This document shows, in pieces, positions 8,608-16,759 of a stretch of 64,000 nucleotides of DNA; the first letter of the stretch is position 1; the number at the start of each line of letters is the position of its first letter. The position numbers and the translations under genes were made by a program. Location: NCBI RefSeq assembly GCF_009931615.1, contig NZ_CP046620.1:3456501-3520500 (forward strand). Direction: 5' to 3'. This stretch comes from Algicella marina (GTDB lineage: Bacteria > Pseudomonadota > Alphaproteobacteria > Rhodobacterales > Rhodobacteraceae). The notes beneath the pieces were generated by a model, which made no database searches, was not told the DNA's origin, and saw nothing but the letters and a program-made list of their open reading frames with translations.

Positions 8608-9360
8608 ATGAATTTCAGGCAGACGGAAATACTCGAATTGGCGCGTCGTGAAGGCAAGGTTCTCGTCGAGACACTGGCCTCCCGGTTCGATGTCACGGTG
8701 CAGACCATCCGTCGTGACCTGACGGAGTTGTGCGAGAGCGGCAAGCTGGAACGGGTGTATGGCGGGGCGATGCTGGCGTCCGGCGTCAGCAATATCGACT
8801 ATGTCGAGCGGCGGTTGCTGAACGCGGAGGAAAAGCAGCGGATCGGGCAGGTCTGTGCTGCACTTGTGCCCTCCAGCGCCTCTATCTTTATTGGAATCGG
8901 CACCACGGCGGAGGCGGTGGCGCGGGCCCTCCTGCGTCACGAGAATCTCCTCGTCGTCACCAACAACATGAACGTTGCCAACATCCTGATTGAAAATTCC
9001 GGCTGCGAGATGATCGTTGCCGGAGGCTCTGTTCGTCGCAGTGATGGTGGTCTGGTCGGTGATGTGACGGCAGATATGGTGCGGCAGTTCAAGGTCGATT
9101 ACGCGATCATCGGGGCATCGGCGCTGGATCTGGAAGGCGATTTACTGGATTTCGACTTCCGGGAGGTGCGGGTCAGTCAGTCCATCATTCGGACGGCGAG
9201 GCACAACATTCTTGTTGCCGACCACTCCAAATTTCAGCGCAACGCGCCCGTGCGGGTGGCGTCTCTAGGCGATCTGGATCACATGGTCACCGACCGACCG
9301 TTGCCCGACCCTGTGGCAACACTCTGTGCCGAACATGCAACAAAGGTGCATGTCGCCTGA
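8608..9360 (+). CDS. glpR: DeoR/GlpR-family transcriptional regulator
   Basis: A 250-residue repressor. The N-terminal DeoR helix-turn-helix (residues 1-57: VETLASRFDVTVQTIRRDL, then GKLERVYGG) is followed by a sugar-phosphate-sensing DeoRC domain with FIGIGTTAEAVARAL and VTNNMNVANIL. The best fit is GlpR, which represses glycerol-3-phosphate genes and is induced by glycerol-3-phosphate. No glp transport or glpD gene is adjacent, so the symbol rests on sequence likeness only. It is divergent from pqiA (106 bp), and its stop codon lies at the edge of repeat copy 2. Confidence 0.85.
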   Translation: MNFRQTEILELARREGKVLVETLASRFDVTVQTIRRDLTELCESGKLERVYGGAMLASGVSNIDYVERRLLNAEEKQRIGQVCAALVPSSASIFIGIGTTAEAVARALLRHENLLVVTNNMNVANILIENSGCEMIVAGGSVRRSDGGLVGDVTADMVRQFKVDYAIIGASALDLEGDLLDFDFREVRVSQSIIRTARHNILVADHSKFQRNAPVRVASLGDLDHMVTDRPLPDPVATLCAEHATKVHVA

Positions 9361-9399
9361 ATATGGGTTCGGTATGGATTTGGTATGGGTTTGGTATGG
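9359..9399 (-). repeat. 11-bp tandem repeat element, copy 2 (inverted)
   Basis: Read on the minus strand this is three units of CCATACCRAAY plus CCATATTC. It fills essentially the whole gap between the convergent glpR and alkB stops. It is bracketed by the inverted repeat CCTGAA (9355-9360) and TTCAGG (9401-9406), which contains both stop codons. Confidence 0.9.
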
Positions 9400-9401
9400 C
9401 T

Positions 9402-10004
9402 TCAGGTCACCACCCGCAGGGTCAGGTTGATGCGGCCTCCGTGCAACAGCAGATCTGAGCGCCCGAAACGAATGCGGTCGATGCCATGATAGGCGCGGCG
9501 GGCGTCGCCTCCCATGATCACGACATCACCGCTTTCGAGCAGCACTGATTGCGTTGGGTCCGCCCGGCTTGTGCCGCCCATCCGGAAGGTGGCCGGGTCG
9601 CCGAGTGAGACGGACAGGACCGGGTGATCGAAACTGGCCTCGTCATTGTCCTGGTGCAGGCCCATGCGCGCACCCTCGGCGTAATGGTTGATGAGACAGC
9701 ATTCCGGTTCCCTGCCGCTGCCCGCCTCCGCCTGCCAGATCGCCATGATCGAGTCCGGGATCGGTGGCCAGGGTGTGCCGTCCGGTTGCGTCTCCGAGTA
9801 GCGGTAACCCTGCCGGTCCGTCATCCATCCGAAGCGGCCCGCAGCGGACATGGCGACGGACATCCGCCGGCCGCCCGGGGTGGTGTAATGGCGGAGTGGC
9901 GCCTGCGCGACAACGGCTCGCAGGTCGTCGCGCAGGCGGATCTGCGCTTCGGGCGACAGATAGCCCTTGAGGATACGAAAGCCCTTGATGGTGAGTGACT
10001 GCAT
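9402..10004 (-). CDS. alkB: Alpha-ketoglutarate-dependent dioxygenase AlkB (nucleic acid repair)
   Basis: A 200-residue Fe(II)/2-oxoglutarate dioxygenase of the AlkB type, which removes alkyl lesions such as 1-methyladenine and 3-methylcytosine by oxidative demethylation. The iron ligands are H117 and D119 (MGLHQDND) and H173 (AYHGIDRI); 2-oxoglutarate-binding arginines are R191 and R197 (RINLTLR). The family core MTDRQGYRYS at 61-70 is present. The frame is open to a GTG at 10064, but the family begins at about MQSLTIKGFRILKGYL, so I use ATG 10004; neither start has a clear ribosome binding site. It is unrelated to the membrane alkane hydroxylase at 31799, which shares the symbol. Confidence 0.9.
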   Translation of the reverse strand: MQSLTIKGFRILKGYLSPEAQIRLRDDLRAVVAQAPLRHYTTPGGRRMSVAMSAAGRFGWMTDRQGYRYSETQPDGTPWPPIPDSIMAIWQAEAGSGREPECCLINHYAEGARMGLHQDNDEASFDHPVLSVSLGDPATFRMGGTSRADPTQSVLLESGDVVIMGGDARRAYHGIDRIRFGRSDLLLHGGRINLTLRVVT

Positions 10005-10137
10005 GGCAGCAAGGATGGCGCCGGAGATGCGACCTGACCACCCGAAAGATGACGAGTCCGTCACGGCAGTGTGTCTGGGAACGTCTCCTTAACCCCGGCA
10101 GGCTAGTGGGTGCGGCGATCTTCCGGAGTCCTGCCAG

Positions 10138-10899
10138 ATGAAACTTCCACGCCTGATTAGCCTGATCTTCGTCGGTGGTGTCCTGCTGGTCCTTGGCTGG
10201 GACATGGTTCGGGATGAACTGATGCCGGCGGATCGGAAAATTCTGTTCGTGGGAAATTCGTTCCTGTTCGTCGGTGACGTTCCGCAACAGGTGAAACGAC
10301 TTGCGGCGAGCGGGCCGGAACCGGTGCGCTATCACACGCGCATGATCGCCGAACCAAACCACCGGCTGGCGTGGCATGTGGAGGATGGCAAGGCCTTGTC
10401 GGAACTTCGCTCGGGGGTTTGGGACACTGTGGTTCTGCAGGATTACAGCCGCACGGTATTCTCACCCGACCTGAAGGCCGAGATGGAGCGGAGCGTTGAA
10501 ATTCTGACGCAAGCGGCAGAGGCGGCGGGTACGGAGGTGGTGTTCTACGCCCACTGGCCTCCTGCTCCGATCACCCGCGCAGATCGCGCGGCGAAGGTGG
10601 CGCAGATCGAGCGCACCTATCGCCACATTGCGTCCCGGACGGGTGGTAGGGTGGCACCTGTTGGGCGGGCATTCGCCGAAGCGTGGGACCGGGGCATTGC
10701 CGGCCTGATTTCCGTTGATGGCCACCACGCCTCCCTGCTCGGCTCTCATGTTGCGGCGCTGGTTGTATTGGCAACGCTCGGGGATGTTTCCCCGGACGAG
10801 ACCAACTGGCGGCCGGAGGGGCTGACGGAGGAAATGGTGGCGGCGTTGAAGCGGGATTCATCCCGATATTTCAGGGCAGACTTCGCTCAGAACAGGTGA
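10138..10899 (+). CDS. SGNH/GDSL-like hydrolase domain protein (DUF4886-like)
   Basis: A 253-residue protein with an N-terminal hydrophobic segment (residues 6-22), either a signal anchor or an uncleaved leader. Block I of an SGNH fold is ILFVGNSF with presumed nucleophile S41. The mid-block is VVLQDYS (98-104), and the C-terminal DGHHAS (194-199) supplies the DxxH pair D194/H197. This pattern fits DUF4886-like SGNH proteins; substrate is unknown, and esterase or carbohydrate deacetylase activity is possible. Its 3' end overlaps the convergent hypothetical gene by 13 bp. Confidence 0.72.
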   Translation: MKLPRLISLIFVGGVLLVLGWDMVRDELMPADRKILFVGNSFLFVGDVPQQVKRLAASGPEPVRYHTRMIAEPNHRLAWHVEDGKALSELRSGVWDTVVLQDYSRTVFSPDLKAEMERSVEILTQAAEAAGTEVVFYAHWPPAPITRADRAAKVAQIERTYRHIASRTGGRVAPVGRAFAEAWDRGIAGLISVDGHHASLLGSHVAALVVLATLGDVSPDETNWRPEGLTEEMVAALKRDSSRYFRADFAQNR

Positions 10900-11450
10900 T
10901 CGGCGCCGACGATGCCGAAACCGCGATCCTCGGTATAGTAGCCATCGAGAAAGGGCTTGTCGCTTTGGGCCGTCACCCAGCCGGTGCCGCCTTGCAGCCA
11001 CTCCGCGATTTCGGGATCGGCAGAAGCATTCAGCCAATAGCAGCCGTTATCCGGAATGATGATCTTGCGCTCCAGAGGCACGCAATCACTCTCCCGCCAA
11101 ACATTGGGTGTGACATTCGCCTCGCGGAAGCCACCAACGACGGGGCTGAGGTTGGAAAACATCATTGCCGATCCGCCCTTGTTCAGGATCGGAGCCCATT
11201 TGAACGTGCCGGGTTTGTCGAGCAGCTTGAGGTTGGGCACCTTGGCGTTGAAACAGACATTGCTGGCCAGATCGCGCGCCGCCGGATGGCCGATATTGAG
11301 GCCGAATTTCAGGCGTGCAGGCACACGACCGTTCCCCTTCAGGGTGAAGCGCGTAACGGGCTTGCGCCGCGGGTCCACCGTCTCACCGAGGAGCGGGTCG
11401 ATTTCAGGTGTTCGGCGTACGTCTTCATCTCGTTCGATCCGTCGGCCCAT
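10887..11450 (-). CDS. Hypothetical protein
   Basis: A 187-residue reading frame that I do not recognise. Its composition looks like a real soluble protein (spread of W, Y, G and F; ending GFGIVGADHLF), and it reads better than the antisense frame over the same bases. No signal peptide, membrane helix or known motif is evident. The only available ATG, at 11450, has no clear ribosome binding site, so the N-terminus is uncertain. It lies back-to-back with dnaK and converges on the SGNH gene. Confidence 0.5.
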   Translation of the reverse strand: MGRRIERDEDVRRTPEIDPLLGETVDPRRKPVTRFTLKGNGRVPARLKFGLNIGHPAARDLASNVCFNAKVPNLKLLDKPGTFKWAPILNKGGSAMMFSNLSPVVGGFREANVTPNVWRESDCVPLERKIIIPDNGCYWLNASADPEIAEWLQGGTGWVTAQSDKPFLDGYYTEDRGFGIVGADHLF

Positions 11451-11574
11451 AGTTTGGTGTCAGCCTGGCGCGGCACATCCGCAGACTGCCCCGGCGACGG
11501 CGGAGATCAAGTGCCGCGCTGTCCGGCAGGCCGGAAATCCCTCGCAAAAACGTGCATTGACTGACTGCTCGTTG

Positions 11575-11605
11575 CTTGCAGGCCCTCCGACGCATCCCTA
11601 TATAG
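11575..11605 (+). promoter_or_regulatory. RpoH (sigma-32) heat-shock promoter of dnaK
   Basis: CTTG at 11575-11578, a 17-bp spacer, then CCCTATATAG at 11596-11605. This matches the alphaproteobacterial RpoH pattern (CTTG, 17-18 bp, CCTATNT). It is about 100 bp before dnaK, giving a 5' leader of roughly 95 nt. Confidence 0.75.
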
Positions 11606-11707
11606 CGCGGCATACCGGCTGATACCGGCCGGAAGAAGTTTGGGATGAGGTCGGGGGCTGAATGGCAGACCCGTTCCTCGCAATCGCCGAAGTAGAAGGA
11701 CGAAGCA

Positions 11708-13627
11708 ATGTCGAAAGTAATTGGGATTGACCTGGGTACCACGAACTCTTGCGTGGCCATCATGGATGGCAGCGCGGCGAAGGTTGTGGAGAACTCTGAA
11801 GGCGCACGTACGACGCCCTCCATCGTCGCTTTCACGGACGATGAGCGGCTGGTCGGCCAGTCCGCCAAACGCCAGGCAGTAACCAACCCGGAAAACACGT
11901 TTTTCGCCGTGAAGCGGCTGATCGGCCGTCGCATCGACGACCCGATGGTGGCGAAAGACAAGGAAATGGTTTCCTACAAGATCATCGACGGCGGCAATGG
12001 CGACGCATGGGTCGAGGCGAACGGTGAGAAGTATTCTCCCAGCCAGATCTCCGCCTTCACGCTCGGCAAGATGAAGGAAACGGCTGAAAGCTATCTCGGC
12101 CAGGACGTGACGCAGGCCGTGATCACCGTTCCCGCCTATTTCAACGACGCACAACGGCAGGCAACCAAGGACGCGGGCAAGATCGCGGGCCTCGAGGTGC
12201 TGCGCATCATCAACGAGCCGACGGCGGCCGCACTGGCCTATGGCCTCGACAAGGAAGGCGACAAGACGATCGCCGTCTATGACCTTGGCGGCGGTACGTT
12301 CGACGTCTCGATCCTCGAAATTTCCGACGGCCTGTTCGAAGTGAAATCCACCAACGGGGACACCTTCCTCGGCGGGGAAGACTTCGACATGCGCATCGTC
12401 CAGTACCTTGCCGACCAGTTCAAGAAAGAGAACGGCGTCGACCTGACGAAGGACAAGATGGCGCTGCAGCGCCTGAAGGAAGCTGCCGAGAAGGCGAAGA
12501 TCGAGCTTTCCTCCTCCACGCAGACTGAAATCAACCAGCCGTTCATCTCGATGGACCCGGAAACGCGCCAGCCGCTGCACCTGGTGCTGAAGCTGACCCG
12601 CGCCAAGCTGGAAAGCCTGGTGGGCGATCTGATCACCCGCTCCATGAAGCCCTGTAAAGAGGCGCTGAAGGATGCCGGCATCTCCACCTCCGAGATCGAC
12701 GAAGTCGTACTCGTGGGCGGTATGACCCGTATGCCCAAGGTCGTCGAGGAAGTGACCAAGTTCTTCGGCAAGGAGCCGCACAAGGGTGTGAACCCCGATG
12801 AGGTGGTCGCAATGGGTGCCGCCATTCAGGCCGGTGTGCTTCAGGGCGACGTGAAGGACGTGGTGCTGCTCGACGTGACACCGCTGAGCCTCGGCATCGA
12901 GACGCTGGGTGGCGTGTTCACCCGGCTGATCGACCGCAACACGACGATCCCGACGAAGAAGAGCCAGACCTTCTCCACCGCCGAGGACAACCAGAACGCC
13001 GTGACGATCCGGGTGTTCCAGGGCGAGCGCGAGATGGCCGCGGACAACAAGATGCTCGGCCAGTTCAATCTGGAAGACATCCCGCCCGCGCCGCGTGGCC
13101 TGCCCCAGATCGAGGTGACCTTCGACATCGACGCGAACGGCATCGTGTCCGTTTCCGCGAAGGACAAGGGCACCAACAAGGAGCAGAAGATCACGATCCA
13201 GGCGTCCGGCGGACTTTCCGACGACGATATCGAGCGCATGGTCAAGGAAGCCGAGGAGAACGCCGAGGCCGACAAAGAGCGCAAGGAGCTTGTCGAAGCC
13301 AAGAACCAGGCGGAAAGCCTGATCCACGGCACGGAGAAATCCGTCGAGGAGCATGGCGACAAGTGCGATCCGACCACGATCGAGGCTATCGAGATGAGCC
13401 TGAAGAACCTCAAGGAGGTTGTCGACGGCGACGACGCCGGGGCAATCAAGGCGCGTTGTCAGGACGTGACCGAGAGCGCGATGAAACTCGGCGAGGCGAT
13501 CTACAAGGCGCAGATGGAAGAGGCGGAGAGCGCCCAGGCGTCCTCCTCCGAAGATGAGCCTTCGCCGGTCGACGATGATATCGTGGATGCCGATTTCGAA
13601 GATCTGGATGACCAGAAGAAAGCCTAA
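11708..13627 (+). CDS. dnaK: Chaperone DnaK (Hsp70)
   Basis: A 639-residue Hsp70. The ATPase domain opens [18 protein letters not shown], with [34 protein letters not shown] and [15 protein letters not shown]. The interdomain linker [15 protein letters not shown] precedes the substrate-binding domain, and the acidic tail ends in [10 protein letters not shown]. It uses ATP to bind and release unfolded segments with DnaJ and GrpE. It forms an operon-like pair with dnaJ, 73 bp downstream, and has a strong RpoH promoter upstream. GAAGGA before the ATG supports the start. Confidence 0.99.
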   Translation: MSKVIGIDLGTTNSCVAIMDGSAAKVVENSEGARTTPSIVAFTDDERLVGQSAKRQAVTNPENTFFAVKRLIGRRIDDPMVAKDKEMVSYKIIDGGNGDAWVEANGEKYSPSQISAFTLGKMKETAESYLGQDVTQAVITVPAYFNDAQRQATKDAGKIAGLEVLRIINEPTAAALAYGLDKEGDKTIAVYDLGGGTFDVSILEISDGLFEVKSTNGDTFLGGEDFDMRIVQYLADQFKKENGVDLTKDKMALQRLKEAAEKAKIELSSSTQTEINQPFISMDPETRQPLHLVLKLTRAKLESLVGDLITRSMKPCKEALKDAGISTSEIDEVVLVGGMTRMPKVVEEVTKFFGKEPHKGVNPDEVVAMGAAIQAGVLQGDVKDVVLLDVTPLSLGIETLGGVFTRLIDRNTTIPTKKSQTFSTAEDNQNAVTIRVFQGEREMAADNKMLGQFNLEDIPPAPRGLPQIEVTFDIDANGIVSVSAKDKGTNKEQKITIQASGGLSDDDIERMVKEAEENAEADKERKELVEAKNQAESLIHGTEKSVEEHGDKCDPTTIEAIEMSLKNLKEVVDGDDAGAIKARCQDVTESAMKLGEAIYKAQMEEAESAQASSSEDEPSPVDDDIVDADFEDLDDQKKA

Positions 13628-13643
13628 TTGATGGGCACGCACG

Positions 13644-13671
13644 GCTGGTCCTCCCTTTTGGGCGGGCCAGC
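13644..13671 (+). terminator. Hairpin between dnaK and dnaJ
   Basis: GCTGGTCCTCCC and GGGCGGGCCAGC pair over 12 positions (one mismatch, one G-U) around a TTTT loop, followed by TTTGCGTTTT. It could be a partial terminator or an RNA-stabilising 3' structure that makes dnaK more abundant than dnaJ. Confidence 0.6.
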
Positions 13672-13700
13672 TTTGCGTTTTATCGGAGGCTTTTGAAAAC

Positions 13701-14849
13701 ATGGCAAAAGCGGACTACTACGACCTTCTCGGAGTCGACCGTTCCGCTTCCGAAGCGGAGCTGAAGAAGGCTTATCGCAAGAAGGCGATGGAACTGCACC
13801 CTGACCGCAACGCGGATAATCCCGACGCGGAGGCAAGGTTCAAGGAAGTAAACGAGGCCTATGACGTTCTGAAGGACGCCGAGAAGAAGGCGGCCTACGA
13901 TCGGTACGGCCACGCGGCCTTCGAGGGTGGCAACGGCGCCAGCGCCGGGCGCGGCGGCTTCCATGGCGCATCCGATTTCGGTGCGTTCTCGGACATTTTT
14001 GACGACCTGTTCGGCGGTTTCGCCGGTGGCGGCGGTGCGCGTGGCGGCGGCCAACGGCGGGCCGTGCGCGGTTCGGACCTGCGCTACAACCTCCGGGTTT
14101 CGTTGGAGGATGCGTTCAAGGGTAAACACGCCAACCTGACGGTGCCCTCCTCCGTCGCCTGCGAGAAGTGCAACGGGACGGGCGCGGAAAACGGGGCGGA
14201 GCCTTCGACCTGCCCGACATGCTCCGGCATGGGCAAGGTGCGGGCGCAACAGGGCTTCTTCACGGTGGAGCGGACTTGCCCGACGTGTCAGGGCCGTGGC
14301 CAGATCATCAAGAATCCGTGCACGTCCTGTGCGGGCGCGGGACGGGTGAAGAAAGACCGCTCACTTTCCGTCAACATCCCGCAGGGCGTGGAGACAGGCA
14401 CGCGCATCCGTCTGGCCGGTGAAGGCGAGGCAGGGCAGCGTGGCGGGCCCTCGGGCGACCTCTACATCTTCATCGAGGTAGAGGATCATCCTATCTTTGA
14501 GCGCGACGGCACGAACCTCTACTGCCGCATCCCGGTGTCGATGACGACGGCGGCGATGGGCGGCGAGTTGGAAGCGCCGACGATCGACGGCGGCCGGAGC
14601 CGGGTGAAGGTGCCCGCCGGCGTGCAGACGGGCAAGCAGCTACGCCTGCGCGGCAAAGGCATGCCGGCCCTGCGCGGCGGCACGTTCGGTGATCTGTATA
14701 TCGAACTGGCCGTCGAGACGCCCGTGAACCTGACGAACCGTCAGAAGGACCTGTTGAAGGAATTTGAAGCCGAGGCTGCCAACAACAGCCCCGAGACACA
14801 GGACTTCTTTGGCCGGGTGAAAAACTTCTGGGATGGCATGAAAGGTTGA
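13701..14849 (+). CDS. dnaJ: Co-chaperone DnaJ (Hsp40)
   Basis: A 382-residue class I J-protein. The J-domain (1-70) starts [16 protein letters not shown] and has the HPD motif in MELHPDRN. A Gly-rich segment (about 75-120) follows. The zinc-finger domain has four CxxCxGxG-type repeats ([32 protein letters not shown]), then the C-terminal peptide-binding domains. It stimulates DnaK ATPase and delivers clients. Typical length and order after dnaK. Confidence 0.99.
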   Translation: MAKADYYDLLGVDRSASEAELKKAYRKKAMELHPDRNADNPDAEARFKEVNEAYDVLKDAEKKAAYDRYGHAAFEGGNGASAGRGGFHGASDFGAFSDIFDDLFGGFAGGGGARGGGQRRAVRGSDLRYNLRVSLEDAFKGKHANLTVPSSVACEKCNGTGAENGAEPSTCPTCSGMGKVRAQQGFFTVERTCPTCQGRGQIIKNPCTSCAGAGRVKKDRSLSVNIPQGVETGTRIRLAGEGEAGQRGGPSGDLYIFIEVEDHPIFERDGTNLYCRIPVSMTTAAMGGELEAPTIDGGRSRVKVPAGVQTGKQLRLRGKGMPALRGGTFGDLYIELAVETPVNLTNRQKDLLKEFEAEAANNSPETQDFFGRVKNFWDGMKG

Positions 14850-14873
14850 GGCCCGGATGCCTGGAAGAGATTT

Positions 14874-14910
14874 GCGCCCTCGCTGGCAACGGCGGGGGCG
14901 CCTTTGTTTT
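14874..14910 (+). terminator. Intrinsic terminator of dnaKJ
   Basis: Stem GCGCCCTCGC/GCGGGGGCGC (10 bp with one G-U), 8-nt loop, followed by CTTTGTTTT. It is placed 25 bp after the dnaJ stop and is a convincing rho-independent terminator. Confidence 0.8.
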
Positions 14911-14939
14911 CGTTTCACTTTGCGAGCAAACGGACCGGA

Positions 14940-15335
14940 TCAGGCCAGCATATCGTCGAAGCGGGCCAGCGGCACGATGCCTTTGAGAGAGCTGGCAAGA
15001 TTTGCCTCCAACGTAACGAATGCATCCGCCTGCAATTTCGTCAGAGCCACGAACTCGGCCCGCAGGGTATCCTGCCAGCCCAGTTCGGCGGCAATGTCCC
15101 ATGCCAGTTTCTGCAAAACCCTGTCGCCCAAAAGCCGGATTTTCAGAGCTCTCATGTGATCTAGCCTCGCCGCCGCTTCGGTACGATCGAACTCCCCGCG
15201 TTGAACCGACTGATAGAGTTCCGACAGAAGTTGTGAGCGTAGCAGTGTCGGTGCCACCAGCCTGTGCTGCGGCGCCACCGTCAATCGCTCCGCCGTGAGC
15301 CGCATGGCCGTTCCGGTTGAAATCACAAATCGCAT
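14940..15335 (-). CDS. PIN-domain-like (VapC-like) protein, probably degenerate
   Basis: A 131-residue protein whose pattern resembles VapC-type PIN domains: a short N-terminal strand (FVISTGTAM), a helix with APTLLRSQLLSELY including the conserved Glu, and a late WQDTLRAEFVALTKLQADAFVTLEANL segment. PIN nucleases need three or four acidic residues; here the first strand has Ser/Thr where Asp is expected, so activity may be lost. GGGAGG lies 7 nt before ATG 15335, which supports that start over upstream codons. No antitoxin gene is adjacent. It could also be an unrelated all-helical protein. Confidence 0.55.
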   Translation of the reverse strand: MRFVISTGTAMRLTAERLTVAPQHRLVAPTLLRSQLLSELYQSVQRGEFDRTEAAARLDHMRALKIRLLGDRVLQKLAWDIAAELGWQDTLRAEFVALTKLQADAFVTLEANLASSLKGIVPLARFDDMLA

Positions 15336-15382
15336 GACACTGCCTCCCCACATTATGCGTGATGGTCGAGATACGGCTCCGG

Positions 15383-15907
15383 CTATTCCTCGTGCTGCCC
15401 GTCGCCGTGGTGCATCTCCACGGTGCCGTCTTCCCGGTGTTCACGGTGCATCTCTTCACTGTGGTCGCCGTGGCTGCCTTGCGGGCGGACGGCGAACTCC
15501 ACTTCCAACGGGCCCGCGTTCTCGAAAATGAGGGTGACGGGAACGGGGTGGCCGGGCCGGAAGGGCGCCGTGAGCCCCATGAACATGATATGGGCACCGC
15601 CCTGTTCCAGCATCACCGTCTCCCCCGGCGCGATTTCCAGACCCCTCTCCATATGGATCATGCGGGCGATGCCATCCTCGACCTCGGTTTCGTGCAGCAT
15701 GCCTCGGGCAAACTCGGCCTCCACGGCCATCAGTCGTTCCGGTGTGTCGCCCGTGTTCGTGATCGTCATATAGCCCGTGCCTGCCCGCGCCATCGGCAGA
15801 GAGGCGGGAACATGGGCGTCCGTGACGGTCAGGGGCACTTCGGCCAGTGCCGCCGCCGGCAGCAGAATCAGGGCGGCGATGGCAGTGCGGAGGCGGATGG
15901 CGGGCAT
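15383..15907 (-). CDS. Periplasmic copper chaperone PCu(A)C
   Basis: A 174-residue exported protein. A signal peptide (residues 1-22, ending ALA) is followed by a PCu(A)C domain with copper ligands H72, M83, H106 and M108 (MLHETEVEDGIARM and HIMFMG). The C-terminal ~30 residues are His/Glu/Asp-rich (GSHGDHSEEMHREH, MHHGDGQHEE), as in longer relatives where the tail also binds copper. The family delivers Cu(I) to the CuA site of cytochrome c oxidase. No cox or sco gene is adjacent. The initiation site is the best-placed ATG at the signal peptide. Confidence 0.9.
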   Translation of the reverse strand: MPAIRLRTAIAALILLPAAALAEVPLTVTDAHVPASLPMARAGTGYMTITNTGDTPERLMAVEAEFARGMLHETEVEDGIARMIHMERGLEIAPGETVMLEQGGAHIMFMGLTAPFRPGHPVPVTLIFENAGPLEVEFAVRPQGSHGDHSEEMHREHREDGTVEMHHGDGQHEE

Positions 15908-15997
15908 GGCAAAAGCTCCGTTCGTCGGGTCGTCGGAATGCGTCCAAGCCTAGCCCCGCATTTCGCCGCCAACAATTCCCGAATGCGTGAGCCGGGT

Positions 15998-16600
15998 TCA
16001 GATGCCGAATTCCGGATCGTCGGTCGGCGGCGAGTCCGCCGGTGGCGGAATCGGGATGGGATCGGGGCCGGGGATCGGTTCCGGCTCCTCCTCCAGCCCC
16101 GGGCCAAGGATGACATCCGGGCCGCGCGCGGATGGTCCTTCGACCGGTGCGCCCCGGCCTTCGAGCGTAAGGTCGGGCAGGGGCTCCTCCGGCCGCTCGT
16201 CACGCGGGCCGATGGGGATGCCCTCGGCCTCGCAGACAGCGGTGAACAGCGCGGCGGTAAAGGTGCCTTCGCCCGTGAATTCCTGAAAGCGAGAGAAGGT
16301 GTAGAGAACCAGCAGGTCCTCCGTGTTGCCGTCGATGCGGCGACTGCCGCGCAGGCGTTTGCCCCAAATGAAGCCGCGCGACTTCGCGGCATCGGCGGCC
16401 TGGCAGGCGGCATAGCGCTCCAGCGTCAGGCGACGGGTCGGATTGGCCATGCGGGCCCGCACCTCCACCCGCTCCTGCTCCGTGAAGACCGTGTCGGAAT
16501 AGAGGTATTCGACCGCTTCATCCGCGGCAGAGGCGGCGGGTGTGGTTTCACAGCCCGGCAGGGCGAGCAGCGGCAGGGCAAGAAGGCTGAGGCGGCGCAT
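15998..16600 (-). CDS. Putative lipoprotein with proline/acid-rich tail
   Basis: A 200-residue lipoprotein with leader MRRLSLLALPLLALPGC (C17 as lipidation site). The middle, about residues 35-120, is a compact conserved-looking domain (MANPTRRLTLERYAACQAADAAKSRGFIWGKRLRGS) of unknown function. The end is a low-complexity Pro/Glu/Asp tail. The frame remains open to 17821 as the antisense of the amidinotransferase gene; I place the start at the leader methionine. Divergent from that gene. Confidence 0.7.
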   Translation of the reverse strand: MRRLSLLALPLLALPGCETTPAASAADEAVEYLYSDTVFTEQERVEVRARMANPTRRLTLERYAACQAADAAKSRGFIWGKRLRGSRRIDGNTEDLLVLYTFSRFQEFTGEGTFTAALFTAVCEAEGIPIGPRDERPEEPLPDLTLEGRGAPVEGPSARGPDVILGPGLEEEPEPIPGPDPIPIPPPADSPPTDDPEFGI

Positions 16601-16759
16601 GGTCGTGTTGTGTCCATTTTGGGCAGACCCTAGTCCCTCTTCCCCCGGCCGCGCAACGGCGGAGCGTCTGCGCCGGGGAAGTGTGATGCAATCGTGCCGA
16701 TGTGCTGGATTTTCTGTGACGCGCGCCCTAGAGCAGATGTGAAACCGGGAGTGTGTGCG

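Noticed and set aside
11507-13702. 731-codon antisense frame across dnaK
   Set aside because: It is the shadow of a strongly conserved gene in GC-rich DNA; its composition (His/Leu/Arg/Val-rich) has no domain.
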